Shown here one piece after another: positions 17,005-25,659 of a stretch of 41,434 nucleotides of DNA (within the stretch, counting starts at the first letter, position 1; the number at the start of each line of letters is the position of its first letter). This stretch comes from Caloramator proteoclasticus DSM 10124 (GTDB lineage: Bacteria > Bacillota > Clostridia > Clostridiales > Caloramatoraceae): positions 1 to 41,434 of the forward strand of contig NZ_FQVG01000018.1 of assembly GCF_900129265.1 (NCBI RefSeq), written 5' to 3'. A program made the translations under genes and the position numbers. The notes under the pieces were generated by a model. That model saw only the letters and a list, made by a program, of their open reading frames with translations. It searched no databases and was not told the DNA's origin.

Positions 17005-17345
17005 TCAAATTATTTTACTTAAACACATTAAATACTTCAAGCAAGGCTGCTTGTACATATCAAGAGGTGTAGGAACTGTAATAGCTATTGCATCAACATT
17101 CTTTACAAAGCAAAAACCTGTTTTTACTTTTAACTTCTTTTTAACATCTAATTCTTTTAAGTCTGAATCAACGATATCTCTTATGTAGTTTTGCCCTTTA
17201 TTTACAAATTCAACTTTTGAGGCTTGTACATCAAACACTATTACATTATAACCTGTTTTTGCTTTTTAAACAGCTAAAGTAAGACCTAAATAACCAAGAG
17301 CAACAACTCCAAGTTTGACGGTTTTGTTTTGTAATTTTAGTGTTT
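17005..17345 (-). pseudogene. Decayed nucleotide-sugar dehydrogenase, N-terminal part (wbpA-like)
   Basis: Translated on the minus strand, 17345 down to 17005 reads LKLQNKTVKLGVVALGYLG, LTLAV, stop, KAKTGYNVIVFDVQASKVEFVN and on to AITVPTPLDMYKQP. This matches the first 107 residues of the intact WbpA at 14473-15786 (GVVGLGYVGLPLAVEKAKAG, VPTPLDKFKQP). A TAA replaces the conserved Glu codon of AVEKAK, and homology stops right after KQP, so this is a truncated relic. It lies just upstream of wbpE. Its identity to the intact gene is clearly below that of a recent duplicate, so it is an older, diverged copy. Confidence 0.85.
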
Positions 17346-17348
17346 GAA

Positions 17349-17382
17349 TTATATATATATATATATATATTTATTTATTTAT
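17349..17382. repeat. Simple repeat: (AT)10 then TTTA units
   Basis: A run of about ten AT dinucleotides (17351-17370) is followed by three TTTA-like units. It lies between two pseudogenes, so a phase-variation role is unlikely. It probably reflects neutral AT-rich drift. Confidence 0.7.
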
Positions 17383-17405
17383 CTACCTCTTATATTTTTA
17401 TAAAT

Positions 17406-18321
17406 TTATTGTAACCATGGATAATAATCATAAATGTATTTTACGATAATACGAAATAAACTTTTCTTTTTATATTGTTTACTAATAGTAAAATAGGGAG
17501 TTTGTACAGCACCAAACGATCTTCTTATACTTTCAACACCTTCAATCAAGCTTCCTTCAAAATCAAAAACATTTATGTTAAGTTCTTCTTTTGTAAATTT
17601 TATAGCCTCCTACATTAATATTAATAAACTACTCGCTCCACTATTTCTTAATTCAGGATTTTCTCCCACTAAGTGTACATATGATGACCTGTCATCCCAA
17701 ATTAAATATAATGCTGAATGTATTTTCCCATCATTATCTTCAGCTAAAAAATTTTCCTTCTTTTTTCTTGTTTCAATACGTTATCTTGCTTTTTTAAGAA
17801 TTCATAAGTATTCAGAATTTTAAGATTCTGTTTATTAAATGTCATGGAATTAACTTCATAGAATTCTTGTAATGTCTTATTAAATGATATTTTAATAATT
17901 CCACTGGCTTTTTTTATTTTATTTCTAAAACTGCTTTTGAAATTATTATATACCACATCTAAATTTGTTATATCTTCTATAATAAACGTATTATATCTTA
18001 TAGTCTGTTTAAATCCATTCCAGTAAAATGGCAACCAATTTGTTTATGAATAATTAAAATTCTGATTATAACTGATAATTTTTAACTTACTTAATTCAAT
18101 AACTATTTCTTTTAATATATCTATTTCATAAGATAATTTTTTTCGTGTTTCTAACCTTAAAAATACTTTATCCAAATATCATTTGTTTGTGTCAACATTG
18201 GCAGAGTTATTATTATCCCATTCCTTTTCTTAATAAAATTGTAAGGTAGTGCTACAACCACTTATCCACCTTTTTCTACTAAAATAACATCCCAGTTTTC
18301 TTCTCCACATACAGCGTCCAT
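17406..18321 (-). pseudogene. FemAB/GNAT-type acyl- or aminoacyltransferase, broken
   Basis: Piecing frames together on the minus strand gives a nearly full protein of about 300 residues. It starts near DAVCGEENWDVILVEKGG (18320), passes TLPMLTQTNDIWIKYF, TNWLPFYWNGFKQTIRYN, SSFRNKIKKASG and EDNDGKIHSALYLIWDD, and reaches NVFDFEGSLIEGVESIRRSF, ending at 17406. These are features of the FemAB-like GNAT proteins common in capsule clusters, which modify sugars with acyl or aminoacyl groups. It is dead: TAA after EKGG, TAA before TNWLPF (near 18043), TAG in the helix before EAIKFTKEEL (near 17610), and a frameshift near 17755. The only long remaining open piece is 96 codons at 17744-18034. Confidence 0.8.
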
Positions 18322-18395
18322 AACTATGGTATTAAAAATATAAGTAAAATTTTAAAATTTTTTATAATTTATTGTGTTTAAAATTACTTACCATA

Positions 18396-19592
18396 TCATT
18401 CAAATTTTTTCTTATTATGATTTTTACTTTTTGCTACTCTCAAATCATTTAATATATCACGCATAACTGCATTCCATGTTAAATTTTCTTCAGCATACTT
18501 ACGCATTTCGATTGTAAATTTTTCTTTTTTTATCAAATTATAAAATTCAATTACTTTATTAATATCTATTGGAGATTCATCTTTAGGAATTTTATAAATA
18601 TATTTAAAGTTATCACCAAACATCTCGTCATCTGATGCAATAACAAACGGAATCCCCCTAGCACAATATTCTCTATTTTTCAATGCACTATCTTTAGTAA
18701 ACCCTTTTCTATGATTAGCTAAGCTTCCAATCCCAATATTACTTATATCAAATAAATCATCTAATTCTTTACCTATCTTATTTCCATGAAAAACTACATA
18801 TTCATTAAGCCCATAATCATTTGCTATTTTTTTTAACTTATTTAATTCTGGACCATCACCTACAATATGAAAATTAACCCTTATACGATCTTTGTTTTTA
18901 CTCTCATAATATAACCTTAACCCTTCAATAACTCTGTCATATCCATGCCAATATGATACATTTGCTACGGCTATTAAATTTATCATATTTTTATAATCAT
19001 ATAGTTCTTTTATTCTAATATCCGATATATCTATACCATTTGTAATTTCTTTATATTTATCAGATTTTAAAATAATGTCCTTACCTAACACTACATATAT
19101 TTTGTCCACTATTTTTTCAACTTTTACATCGTATACTTTGCTTAATAAAGCGTTTAGTATTCGCCGACCCACCCCTTTAATTTCTAAATCATCTGGATAT
19201 GAAGGTATTTCATACATTATATAACAATTCAAGTTTTTTTTTGCAAATTTCAACGCTTTTAATCCTTTACTAAGAAACTTATACTTTCTAATATATAAAT
19301 ATTTTGGTGCTAACTCTATTAAAGCTTTTTGTACATATGAATTAAATCTACTATAATTTATATATCTCTTTATTAATAATAACTTGTCTTCTTTATTTAA
19401 TGTTAATAATCTATTATCTATATATTTTACACTTTTATTTTTTATATTTTCTATACAAATTGAATTACCTTCTCTACATATTAATGCAACATCATAAATT
19501 TTAGCAAATACACCACATTTTGCTAATATCTTTTTGTATACACCTAAATCGATTTTTCTATCAATGTAAGCAATATATATTAATTTTTCCAA
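18396..19592 (-). CDS. Glycosyltransferase, GT4-like (GT-B fold)
   Basis: A 398-residue protein with a poorly conserved N-terminal acceptor domain and a recognisable C-terminal nucleotide-sugar domain: NLIAVANVSYWHGYDRVIEGL, VNFHIVGDGPELNKLKKIAND, VVFHGNKIGKELDDLFDISNIGIGSLANHRKG. The usual E-x7-E motif of GT4 is altered, with LKNREYCARGIPFVIASDDE carrying the equivalent glutamate. It adds one sugar to the lipid-linked repeat on the cytoplasmic side; donor and acceptor cannot be read from the sequence. It starts four bases after the polymerase gene stops, so the two are coupled. It is very AT-rich, as expected for an exchangeable cassette gene. Confidence 0.82.
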   Translation of the reverse strand: MEKLIYIAYIDRKIDLGVYKKILAKCGVFAKIYDVALICREGNSICIENIKNKSVKYIDNRLLTLNKEDKLLLIKRYINYSRFNSYVQKALIELAPKYLYIRKYKFLSKGLKALKFAKKNLNCYIMYEIPSYPDDLEIKGVGRRILNALLSKVYDVKVEKIVDKIYVVLGKDIILKSDKYKEITNGIDISDIRIKELYDYKNMINLIAVANVSYWHGYDRVIEGLRLYYESKNKDRIRVNFHIVGDGPELNKLKKIANDYGLNEYVVFHGNKIGKELDDLFDISNIGIGSLANHRKGFTKDSALKNREYCARGIPFVIASDDEMFGDNFKYIYKIPKDESPIDINKVIEFYNLIKKEKFTIEMRKYAEENLTWNAVMRDILNDLRVAKSKNHNKKKFE

Positions 19593-19596
19593 AATA

Positions 19597-20826
19597 TCAC
19601 TCCTTAGATTCTATAATTTTTTCAAAACTCTTTTGGAAAGTTGTACTTAACTTGTTTTCATCTCTATGTTTGATAATAAAAAAGGAAATCGTATATCCTA
19701 TATAAAACCAAAATTGTTGAACCCTCCATAAAGTATTTGAGAAAAATAATTGTACTATAGAATTTGTAATTAAAAAAATGAAAAAAATTTTTTCTAAATA
19801 TTCTACTTCATTATCAAATAATAGTATTTTAATAGGATAAAATATTAATAATGAAAAAATAGTGAAAAATACTACCCCTCCCTCATATAACAACTGAATA
19901 AATAAATTATGAACATATGTCCCATACACACTCTCGAAATATGCTATTCCATTACCTGTAATAGGTGCTTGTAAAATCGCTCTTATAGCCTCATTCCACA
20001 AGTACATGCGACCATTCGATATGTCATTTTGATTTAGATACATTACTGCCTTATCTATTGCATAAAATTTTATATTATTCGTTGAAAGAAAGTTGTTTAA
20101 ATTCATTAAAATTTGTTCCATATTCAAATAAATAAATACTAACATTAATAAACCTATAAAGAAAATTATTTTTCTATATTTAATATTTTTTTCAATTTTT
20201 AAATATATCATTCCAGTAATTTGAATTAATAATGCTAAAATGACCCCCCTTGATGCATAATTAAAATAAATATACCCGTAACTAATCAACACCCAAAAAC
20301 TTATTAATTTGTACACTTTCTCAATTTTTATTGAAGTCAAACAAATTATTGATGCTGAAATCCCTGCAAGCATGTTGTATGAAAAGCCCATCCATTGACC
20401 ATAATCTAAATTTATAAAATTTATATTTAAAATTTTGAAACTTAATACAGCAGAAATAACAACTAAATATTTAAAAACATATACTAATGAAAATTTATTT
20501 TTATCTGACATAATTAATCCTGTAATTCCAAAGAATATAAAACTTAAAAAGTAAAAATAAAGTTCATAAGTTCTACAAATTAACCAATAGGAAATACCAA
20601 AATAAAATAAAATTAAACTAATGATAAGTACCTTAGAAATCGATATTATTCTTACTGTCTTATTATTGATAATATATATAATTATTAGCACTGCCATTAT
20701 CTTAACAATTATATTTTCTGTTTTTGGTAACATTGTTGTCATTATATTTGCACAAAAAAATAATGCTATAAGTAAACTATTTATTCTTAACTTTATAGAA
20801 ATATTCTTGTAACCTACATAATTCAT
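19597..20826 (-). CDS. Polysaccharide polymerase (Wzy / O-antigen ligase-like membrane protein)
   Basis: The product (409 residues) is almost wholly membrane-embedded, with about 10-12 hydrophobic segments. A larger extracytoplasmic loop near residues 255-320 carries NGRMYLWNEAIRAILQAPITGNGIAYFE and the YVHNLFIQLLYEGGVVFF segment. The R-x-x-x-W-x-x-A...P-x-x-G-x-G and H-N pattern is the hallmark of the O-antigen ligase/Wzy superfamily. It should join exported repeat units outside the membrane. I chose the ATG at 20826 because AGGAG lies eight bases before it; the first ATG at 20844 has no ribosome site. Length fits Wzy. Confidence 0.85.
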   Translation of the reverse strand: MNYVGYKNISIKLRINSLLIALFFCANIMTTMLPKTENIIVKIMAVLIIIYIINNKTVRIISISKVLIISLILFYFGISYWLICRTYELYFYFLSFIFFGITGLIMSDKNKFSLVYVFKYLVVISAVLSFKILNINFINLDYGQWMGFSYNMLAGISASIICLTSIKIEKVYKLISFWVLISYGYIYFNYASRGVILALLIQITGMIYLKIEKNIKYRKIIFFIGLLMLVFIYLNMEQILMNLNNFLSTNNIKFYAIDKAVMYLNQNDISNGRMYLWNEAIRAILQAPITGNGIAYFESVYGTYVHNLFIQLLYEGGVVFFTIFSLLIFYPIKILLFDNEVEYLEKIFFIFLITNSIVQLFFSNTLWRVQQFWFYIGYTISFFIIKHRDENKLSTTFQKSFEKIIESKE

Positions 20827-20846
20827 TCCAATTACTCCTAACATAA

Positions 20847-21905
20847 TTATTTATTACATAGACTTATATTAATAACTTTTATGTATATGTCACTTAATCT
20901 ATTTCTATAGTCCGACTCGTTATTAAATTCATTAAAGCTTGTTATACTATTAGATGACATTTCTAAAAATAATTCATTATTTTCTAATAAGCTTTGTACT
21001 GATTCTGCCAATTTTTCATCATCTGATGTTAGAAAACCTTCTACTCCATTTTCTACCAAATCTGTTATTCCATCAACTGGAGTACTTACTATTGGCACAC
21101 CTAATGCCATCGCCTCTAAAATCGCTATAGGTAACCCTTCATATCTTGAACACATTAACATACATTTAGCTGATTTTAATGCTTTATAAGGATAAGGTAA
21201 TCTACCTGTGAATGTTACTCTATCAATAACTCCTTCTTCTCTAAAAATTTTTTCCATCTCACTTTTTAATTCACCTTCTCCTATAACACCAAAACGTGCA
21301 TCTTGACATTTTTTTAATACTTGGCTTGCTACTTTTGCAACCCTTTCAGGATTTTTTTGATAGGTTAATCTTCCTAAATACACAAAATCAAAATCATATT
21401 TTTTATTATCTTTTTCTATCAATTTTTTTAACCTATTTTCATATATTATATTTTTTAATACAACAGTTTTGTTCCTTATAAAATTTTTGAATTTATATTC
21501 TTCTAAACAACTTTCTGAAACTGATATAATTTTTTTTACTCTAAAAGATGAAATGAAATAAATAAGTGATTTTATTGAAATAACAGACATATTATTAGCA
21601 TTAACATGCAAATGAGATACAACTGGTATTTTTCCTGATACTAAAGTAGCTATAACTGTTGCTTTAACATCGTGAGCATGTATTATATCTGGTTTAAAGT
21701 TTTTAATCGCATTTCTTACTTCAAAAATATTTAATTTTTTTAATGGAATAAAATTTACTTCTCTATCTTTTAAAGCATCTTTTATTGATCCATCCGGAGA
21801 ACAATATGACATTTCAAGTTCATTTTTAAACATCATACAAATATCAGCAGCAACATTTTCAGCACCAGATAATTTGTTACTACTTAATAAATGAAGTATA
21901 CGCAA
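20847..21905 (-). CDS. Glycosyltransferase, GT4 family
   Basis: A GT-B enzyme of about 352 residues. The N-terminal domain has RILHLLSSNKLSGAENVA and PDIIHAHDVKATVIATL. The C-terminal domain has FVYLGRLTYQKNPERVAKVA, ARFGVIGEGELKSEMEK, VTFTGRLPYPYKALKSAKCM and the GT4 E-x7-E motif in SRYEGLPIAILEAMALGVPIVSTPVDG. The start is a TTG: AGGAG precedes the TTG at 21905 by nine bases, while the in-frame TTG at 21914 touches the AGGAG and cannot serve. It ends just before the polymerase gene. Specificity unknown. Confidence 0.87.
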   Translation of the reverse strand: MRILHLLSSNKLSGAENVAADICMMFKNELEMSYCSPDGSIKDALKDREVNFIPLKKLNIFEVRNAIKNFKPDIIHAHDVKATVIATLVSGKIPVVSHLHVNANNMSVISIKSLIYFISSFRVKKIISVSESCLEEYKFKNFIRNKTVVLKNIIYENRLKKLIEKDNKKYDFDFVYLGRLTYQKNPERVAKVASQVLKKCQDARFGVIGEGELKSEMEKIFREEGVIDRVTFTGRLPYPYKALKSAKCMLMCSRYEGLPIAILEAMALGVPIVSTPVDGITDLVENGVEGFLTSDDEKLAESVQSLLENNELFLEMSSNSITSFNEFNNESDYRNRLSDIYIKVINISLCNK

Positions 21906-22351
21906 TATAATCAACTCCTATTTTAGTAAGATAAAAAATAAAATATTATTCTTGAAAATTTTACAAATATTATTTACTAATATACAGTATAGTAATTTAA
22001 ATTTTTGTATTGTCTTTAACATTTTATATATTTACATCACATTCTTATTTAGACTCATTTTTGAATGTTACTTTCTTATATACAATTAAAGGAATTAGAA
22101 CATACTTAAAACTAAGCATTTAAACTATTAATTCACACTATCTGAAATTTATAAAATAATTTTTTATATAAAAGTTTTTGTCCAGTAATACTTTATTTTT
22201 TTAAGATTTAAATAATCTCGTTTAAATAAAAATACATAACGTATATAAATTCTTATTAATATTTATTTATATTTAAAATCTTAATTAATTTATCAAACTT
22301 AAACCATTATAGTTACAATAATTATAAAATTAATACATAAATTAATACATT
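21906..22351. other. Eroded, AT-rich stretch between glycosyltransferase genes
   Basis: No intact gene. A 24-codon minus-strand frame at 22045-22119 (LSFKYVLIPLIVYKKVTFKN) resembles the tail of a larger protein, such as a glycosyltransferase or membrane protein, and may be a leftover. The rest is near-pure A/T without hairpins or promoters that I would trust. Confidence 0.4.
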
Positions 22352-22697
22352 TTATGTAAGCAAACTATATATATCCTCCATTTTATTTTTTATATATTCT
22401 ATTGAATACTCTTTTATATATTCTAAACTTTTTTCCCTAAATCTTTTTCTTAATTCAACTGATTTGTATAATTTTTCAACTGCATTTGCAAATTCTTCTA
22501 AATCGTCAATTTTAACAATAAAACCGTTCTCATCATTTATGACTAAATCTCTATTTCCTCTACAGTTAGTTACAACTAATGGCAAACCTGTTGCCATTGC
22601 TTCCATTAAATTAACTGGAAGACCTTCACGTCTTGATGCAGAAACAGCAACATCTGATAAAGCCATTAAATTTGGCACATCTTTTTTATATCACTCT
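22352..22697 (-). pseudogene. Glycosyltransferase GT4, C-terminal fragment
   Basis: The last 108 codons of a GT4 enzyme remain. PNLMALSDVAVSASRREGLP, VNLMEAMATGLPLVVTNCRG and NRDLVINDENGF include the E-x7-E donor-binding motif, and the family-type C-terminus is complete. Reading upstream, the frame gives YKKDV before PNLM and then TGA where related enzymes have the Gly of GYRRD, after which homology vanishes. The whole acceptor domain and half of the donor domain are gone, so it cannot be active. The closest intact relative here is the gene at 22775-23923. Confidence 0.82.
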
Positions 22698-22774
22698 CTT
22701 CTACAAATACAAATTTAAAATACTTTTTATTAACAATCAAAATTACACTTAAAATCCTCTAATATTTATGTAAT

Positions 22775-23923
22775 TCATACTGTATTATATATTTCACGCA
22801 TTATCTTTTTTACATTTTCTATGTCAAATTTCTTAATAAACACTCGGTTATGCTTTCCCATTTTATTGTTGAGGTAAACATTCTCTAATAGTTTATTTAT
22901 AGAATTTGCAAACTGTTCAACATCATAAACTTCTACCAAATATCCACCCTTACCGTCCTCAATCAAATCAACATTTCCTCTAATTTTTGAACAAACTATA
23001 GGAAGCCCTAAAGCCATAGCCTCCATTAAAGCCACAGACAATCCTTCTCTAAATGAAGGTAAAACAAATACATCTGAAACTTTGCCAATCTCAGCTATGT
23101 CTCTTCTATAGCCCAATAACTTAACTTGTTTCTCTAACCCTAGTCCCTTTGCTAAATTTTTAAGGTAATCCTCTAATACACCTTGTCCACATATCATATA
23201 ATATACATTTGGATTTTGTAATTTAGCTATTGCCTTTATTATAGTCTCATGGTTTTTGTTTTTATTAAGTTCTCCTACCGAAAGCACTAAAAAAGCACCC
23301 TCAGGTATACCCAACTCTTTACGTTTCTGTATCCTATCAACAGATATCTCATTGAATTTCTTAATATTTACCCCTACTCCAGGAACATACTCAACCATTC
23401 CAGCTCTAAATAACTTTTTAGCCCTGTTATAATCCTCCTTATTAATAGTAATAAGAACATCAGTATATCTAGAAAGCCATCTTTCAATAGGATAAAATAT
23501 CACCCAATTTTTTAATGGTGCTCCACTGAAAAAGTGAAATCCATGCACTGTATAAATAACCTTAGTTCCATTTTTTCTATGTTTTTTGCAAGCGAGTCTT
23601 GCAATAACCCCACCAATAGGAGAATGACAATGTACTATATCATATTTATTTTGACTAATTAATCTTTCTGTTTTTTTATAAGCCTCGGCGATGTCTTTGA
23701 TAGCATCAACTTTTCTTGGTACAGGTATATGGTAAATATTAACATCTATATTTTTCAATTCATCTTTAAATTCTTTTACTCTTTCTTGTGAAGTTGTACT
23801 TCCAAATTCAAAATTACAAGCAACATCAACTTGGTACCCTAATTCCTGTAATATTTGAATGTTATGCATATTAAACTGATCAATCATAGAGGCCACGGAA
23901 GCAAATATTAGTGCCTTTTTCAT
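22775..23923 (-). CDS. Glycosyltransferase, GT4 family
   Basis: A 382-residue GT-B enzyme. The N-terminal domain has ALIFASVASMIDQFNMHNI and the YDIVHCHSPIGGVIARLA acceptor-side loop. The middle has VIYTVHGFHFFSGAPLKNW, a motif common in EpsD- or CapM-like enzymes. The donor domain has LSVGELNKNKNHETIIKAI, YMICGQGVLEDYLKNLA, LLGYRRDIAEIGKVSDVFVL and the E-x7-E motif in PSFREGLSVALMEAMALGLP. It starts five bases after the epimerase gene stops. Its placement next to the initiating transferase suggests that it adds the second sugar; this is an inference. Confidence 0.88.
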   Translation of the reverse strand: MKKALIFASVASMIDQFNMHNIQILQELGYQVDVACNFEFGSTTSQERVKEFKDELKNIDVNIYHIPVPRKVDAIKDIAEAYKKTERLISQNKYDIVHCHSPIGGVIARLACKKHRKNGTKVIYTVHGFHFFSGAPLKNWVIFYPIERWLSRYTDVLITINKEDYNRAKKLFRAGMVEYVPGVGVNIKKFNEISVDRIQKRKELGIPEGAFLVLSVGELNKNKNHETIIKAIAKLQNPNVYYMICGQGVLEDYLKNLAKGLGLEKQVKLLGYRRDIAEIGKVSDVFVLPSFREGLSVALMEAMALGLPIVCSKIRGNVDLIEDGKGGYLVEVYDVEQFANSINKLLENVYLNNKMGKHNRVFIKKFDIENVKKIMREIYNTV

Positions 23924-23927
23924 ATAT

Positions 23928-24791
23928 TTACACCTCCGTCTCCCAAACTGCTTCCTTTAAATCCCTAATTCTATATTCAACCTTATACTCACTCATACTC
24001 TTTTCATAAACTAAATTTCCAAATACCTTATTTATAATTCCAACTTTCTTACCCATTAGCTTAAGCAATGGATTGAATGCCTTCGTAAGCATAACTTTTT
24101 TTCCATGTGCTTCAGCTATTAATTTTACTAACTGGCTTGTTCCTACATACTCTTTATTTTGAGGATAAAATATTCCTTTTTCATTATTATCTATCATCAG
24201 TCTAATAAATTCACAAAGATTATCTATATGAAGCATACTTCTTTCATTTTTTATATCAGGAAATATTGGTAGCTTTTGAGCCACTTTAGATAGCTTTGGA
24301 TAGTTTCCCTTTGAACCCTTTCCAAAAATCATAGGTGGTCTTATTACTACAACATTAAAATTATCATCTTGAAGTGGTAGAATACCTTCTTCTGCTTGTA
24401 ATTTACTTTTGCCATAGAAGTTACTTGGTGTTGGGACTGTATTTTTATCTATAACTCTTTTATGGTTAATATGACTGCTGTCGCCATAAACTATAATGCT
24501 ACTCATAAAAATAAACTGTTTTACACCTTCTGCCTTTGCTTTCTTTGCTGTTTCTATAGTAAGGTCACGATTAACTTTATAGTATAATTCCTCCATCTTA
24601 GGATCTATAGATACGTGTGCAATCCCTGCCACATGAAATACAACATCATACTTAGAAAAATCATACTCTTTCCATTTTGGATCTTTCATATCTAAAGTAT
24701 CAACAATATATTTATCTGGCCATTGGCTTACCCATTTTTCAAAGCTTGTACCTATATAGCTATTGGCACCGGTTATAAGTATTTTTTTCAC
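23928..24791 (-). CDS. NAD-dependent sugar-nucleotide epimerase/dehydratase (short SDR)
   Basis: The 287-residue protein has the extended-SDR start KKILITGANSYIGTSFEKW, VVFHVAGIAHV, the SSIIVYGD segment and the catalytic Y-x3-K in NFYGKSKLQAEE, then PPMIFGKGSKGNYPKL. This type is typically paired with an initiating sugar transferase, as here, and several members reduce or epimerise UDP-4-keto-6-deoxy or UDP-N-acetyl sugars at C4. With the CapD-type 4,6-dehydratase upstream, a product such as UDP-N-acetyl-quinovosamine or -fucosamine is a reasonable guess that the sequence cannot confirm. Its length is somewhat below GalE. Confidence 0.82.
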   Translation of the reverse strand: MKKILITGANSYIGTSFEKWVSQWPDKYIVDTLDMKDPKWKEYDFSKYDVVFHVAGIAHVSIDPKMEELYYKVNRDLTIETAKKAKAEGVKQFIFMSSIIVYGDSSHINHKRVIDKNTVPTPSNFYGKSKLQAEEGILPLQDDNFNVVVIRPPMIFGKGSKGNYPKLSKVAQKLPIFPDIKNERSMLHIDNLCEFIRLMIDNNEKGIFYPQNKEYVGTSQLVKLIAEAHGKKVMLTKAFNPLLKLMGKKVGIINKVFGNLVYEKSMSEYKVEYRIRDLKEAVWETEV

Positions 24792-24828
24792 TCTATTTTC
24801 ACCTCTATTTGTTTAGTTGGATGGTTGG

Positions 24829-24867
24829 TTAGTTAGATAGTTGGTTAGATTTTTTCTATCTAACTAA
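24829..24867. repeat. 12-bp inverted repeat in a TTGGTTAG-rich tract
   Basis: TTAGTTAGATAG (24829-24840) is perfectly complementary to CTATCTAACTAA (24856-24867). The left arm lies in a series of related TTGGTTAG/TTGGATGG units from 24812. There is no T run on the minus strand, so it is not a classic terminator. It separates the initiating transferase from the epimerase. Confidence 0.55.
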
Positions 24868-24983
24868 TCTTATCCCTTCCCCATTCTCACTTCGTCAATA
24901 TAATTTAATATTGTACACATTTTAATATTGAACTTTTATATTAAATTATATTTATTAATCAAATATTTTCAATAATATTTTAA

Positions 24984-25613
24984 TTACTCAGCAATATTAA
25001 TCTTTTCATTATCTACTTTTAATTTGCCTGTTCCACCTTCAACAACACCCTCGCTTCTTAAAACACTAAATATTGTTTTAAAAAATATTTTAGTATCAAA
25101 TAAGAAGCTCATCTTTTGTACATATTCTCCATCAAACTTTGCTTTTATTTGAATTGGTAGTTCATCTCTACCATTTATTTGTGCCCATCCTGTAAGGCCT
25201 GGATAGACATCGTTTGCCCCATATTTATCCCTCTCTGCTATTAAATCATATTGATTCCAAAGAGCTGGTCTTGGACCAATAATACTCATATCACCCTTTA
25301 GAATGTTTATAATTTGTGGTAACTCATCAAGGGATGTTTTTCTTAAGAATTTACCTACCTTTGTGATCCACTTCTCTGGATTTTCTAAAAGGTGTGTTGG
25401 TGTATCTTTTGGTGTATCTATTCTCATTGTTCTAAACTTTAATATTTCAAAATGTGTTTTATTAATTCCCACTCTTTTTTGTTTAAAAAATACTGGTCCT
25501 TTTGAATCAAGTTTAATTGCGATCATAAGAATTAGAAATAAGGGTGATAAAACTATAAGTCCAATAAGAGCAAGTATAAAATCTATAAATCTTTTTATGT
25601 ACTTTCTATACAT
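24984..25613 (-). CDS. Initiating sugar-phosphate transferase (PglC/WcaJ-type, undecaprenyl-phosphate)
   Basis: Transfers a sugar-1-phosphate from a UDP-sugar to undecaprenyl phosphate, the first committed step of repeat-unit assembly. The 209-residue protein is of the small, single-domain type: one membrane-associated helix (about 11-33), then GPVFFKQKRVGINKTHFEI, LKFRTM, KVGKFLRKTSLDELPQIINIL and DMSIIGPRPALWNQY, all signatures of bacterial sugar transferases. GLTGWAQINGRD follows. It lacks the extra N-terminal helices of WcaJ. It sits directly after the CapD-type dehydratase gene, which may make its substrate. Confidence 0.92.
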   Translation of the reverse strand: MYRKYIKRFIDFILALIGLIVLSPLFLILMIAIKLDSKGPVFFKQKRVGINKTHFEILKFRTMRIDTPKDTPTHLLENPEKWITKVGKFLRKTSLDELPQIINILKGDMSIIGPRPALWNQYDLIAERDKYGANDVYPGLTGWAQINGRDELPIQIKAKFDGEYVQKMSFLFDTKIFFKTIFSVLRSEGVVEGGTGKLKVDNEKINIAE

Positions 25614-25659
25614 TCAATCCTCCTCCTTTTATAGGTTGGAAAGGTGGTAACCTCTCCAC

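Noticed and set aside
17349-17382. Phase-variable promoter spacer
   Set aside because: The AT repeat is flanked by pseudogenes on both sides, so length changes would not switch any intact gene directly.
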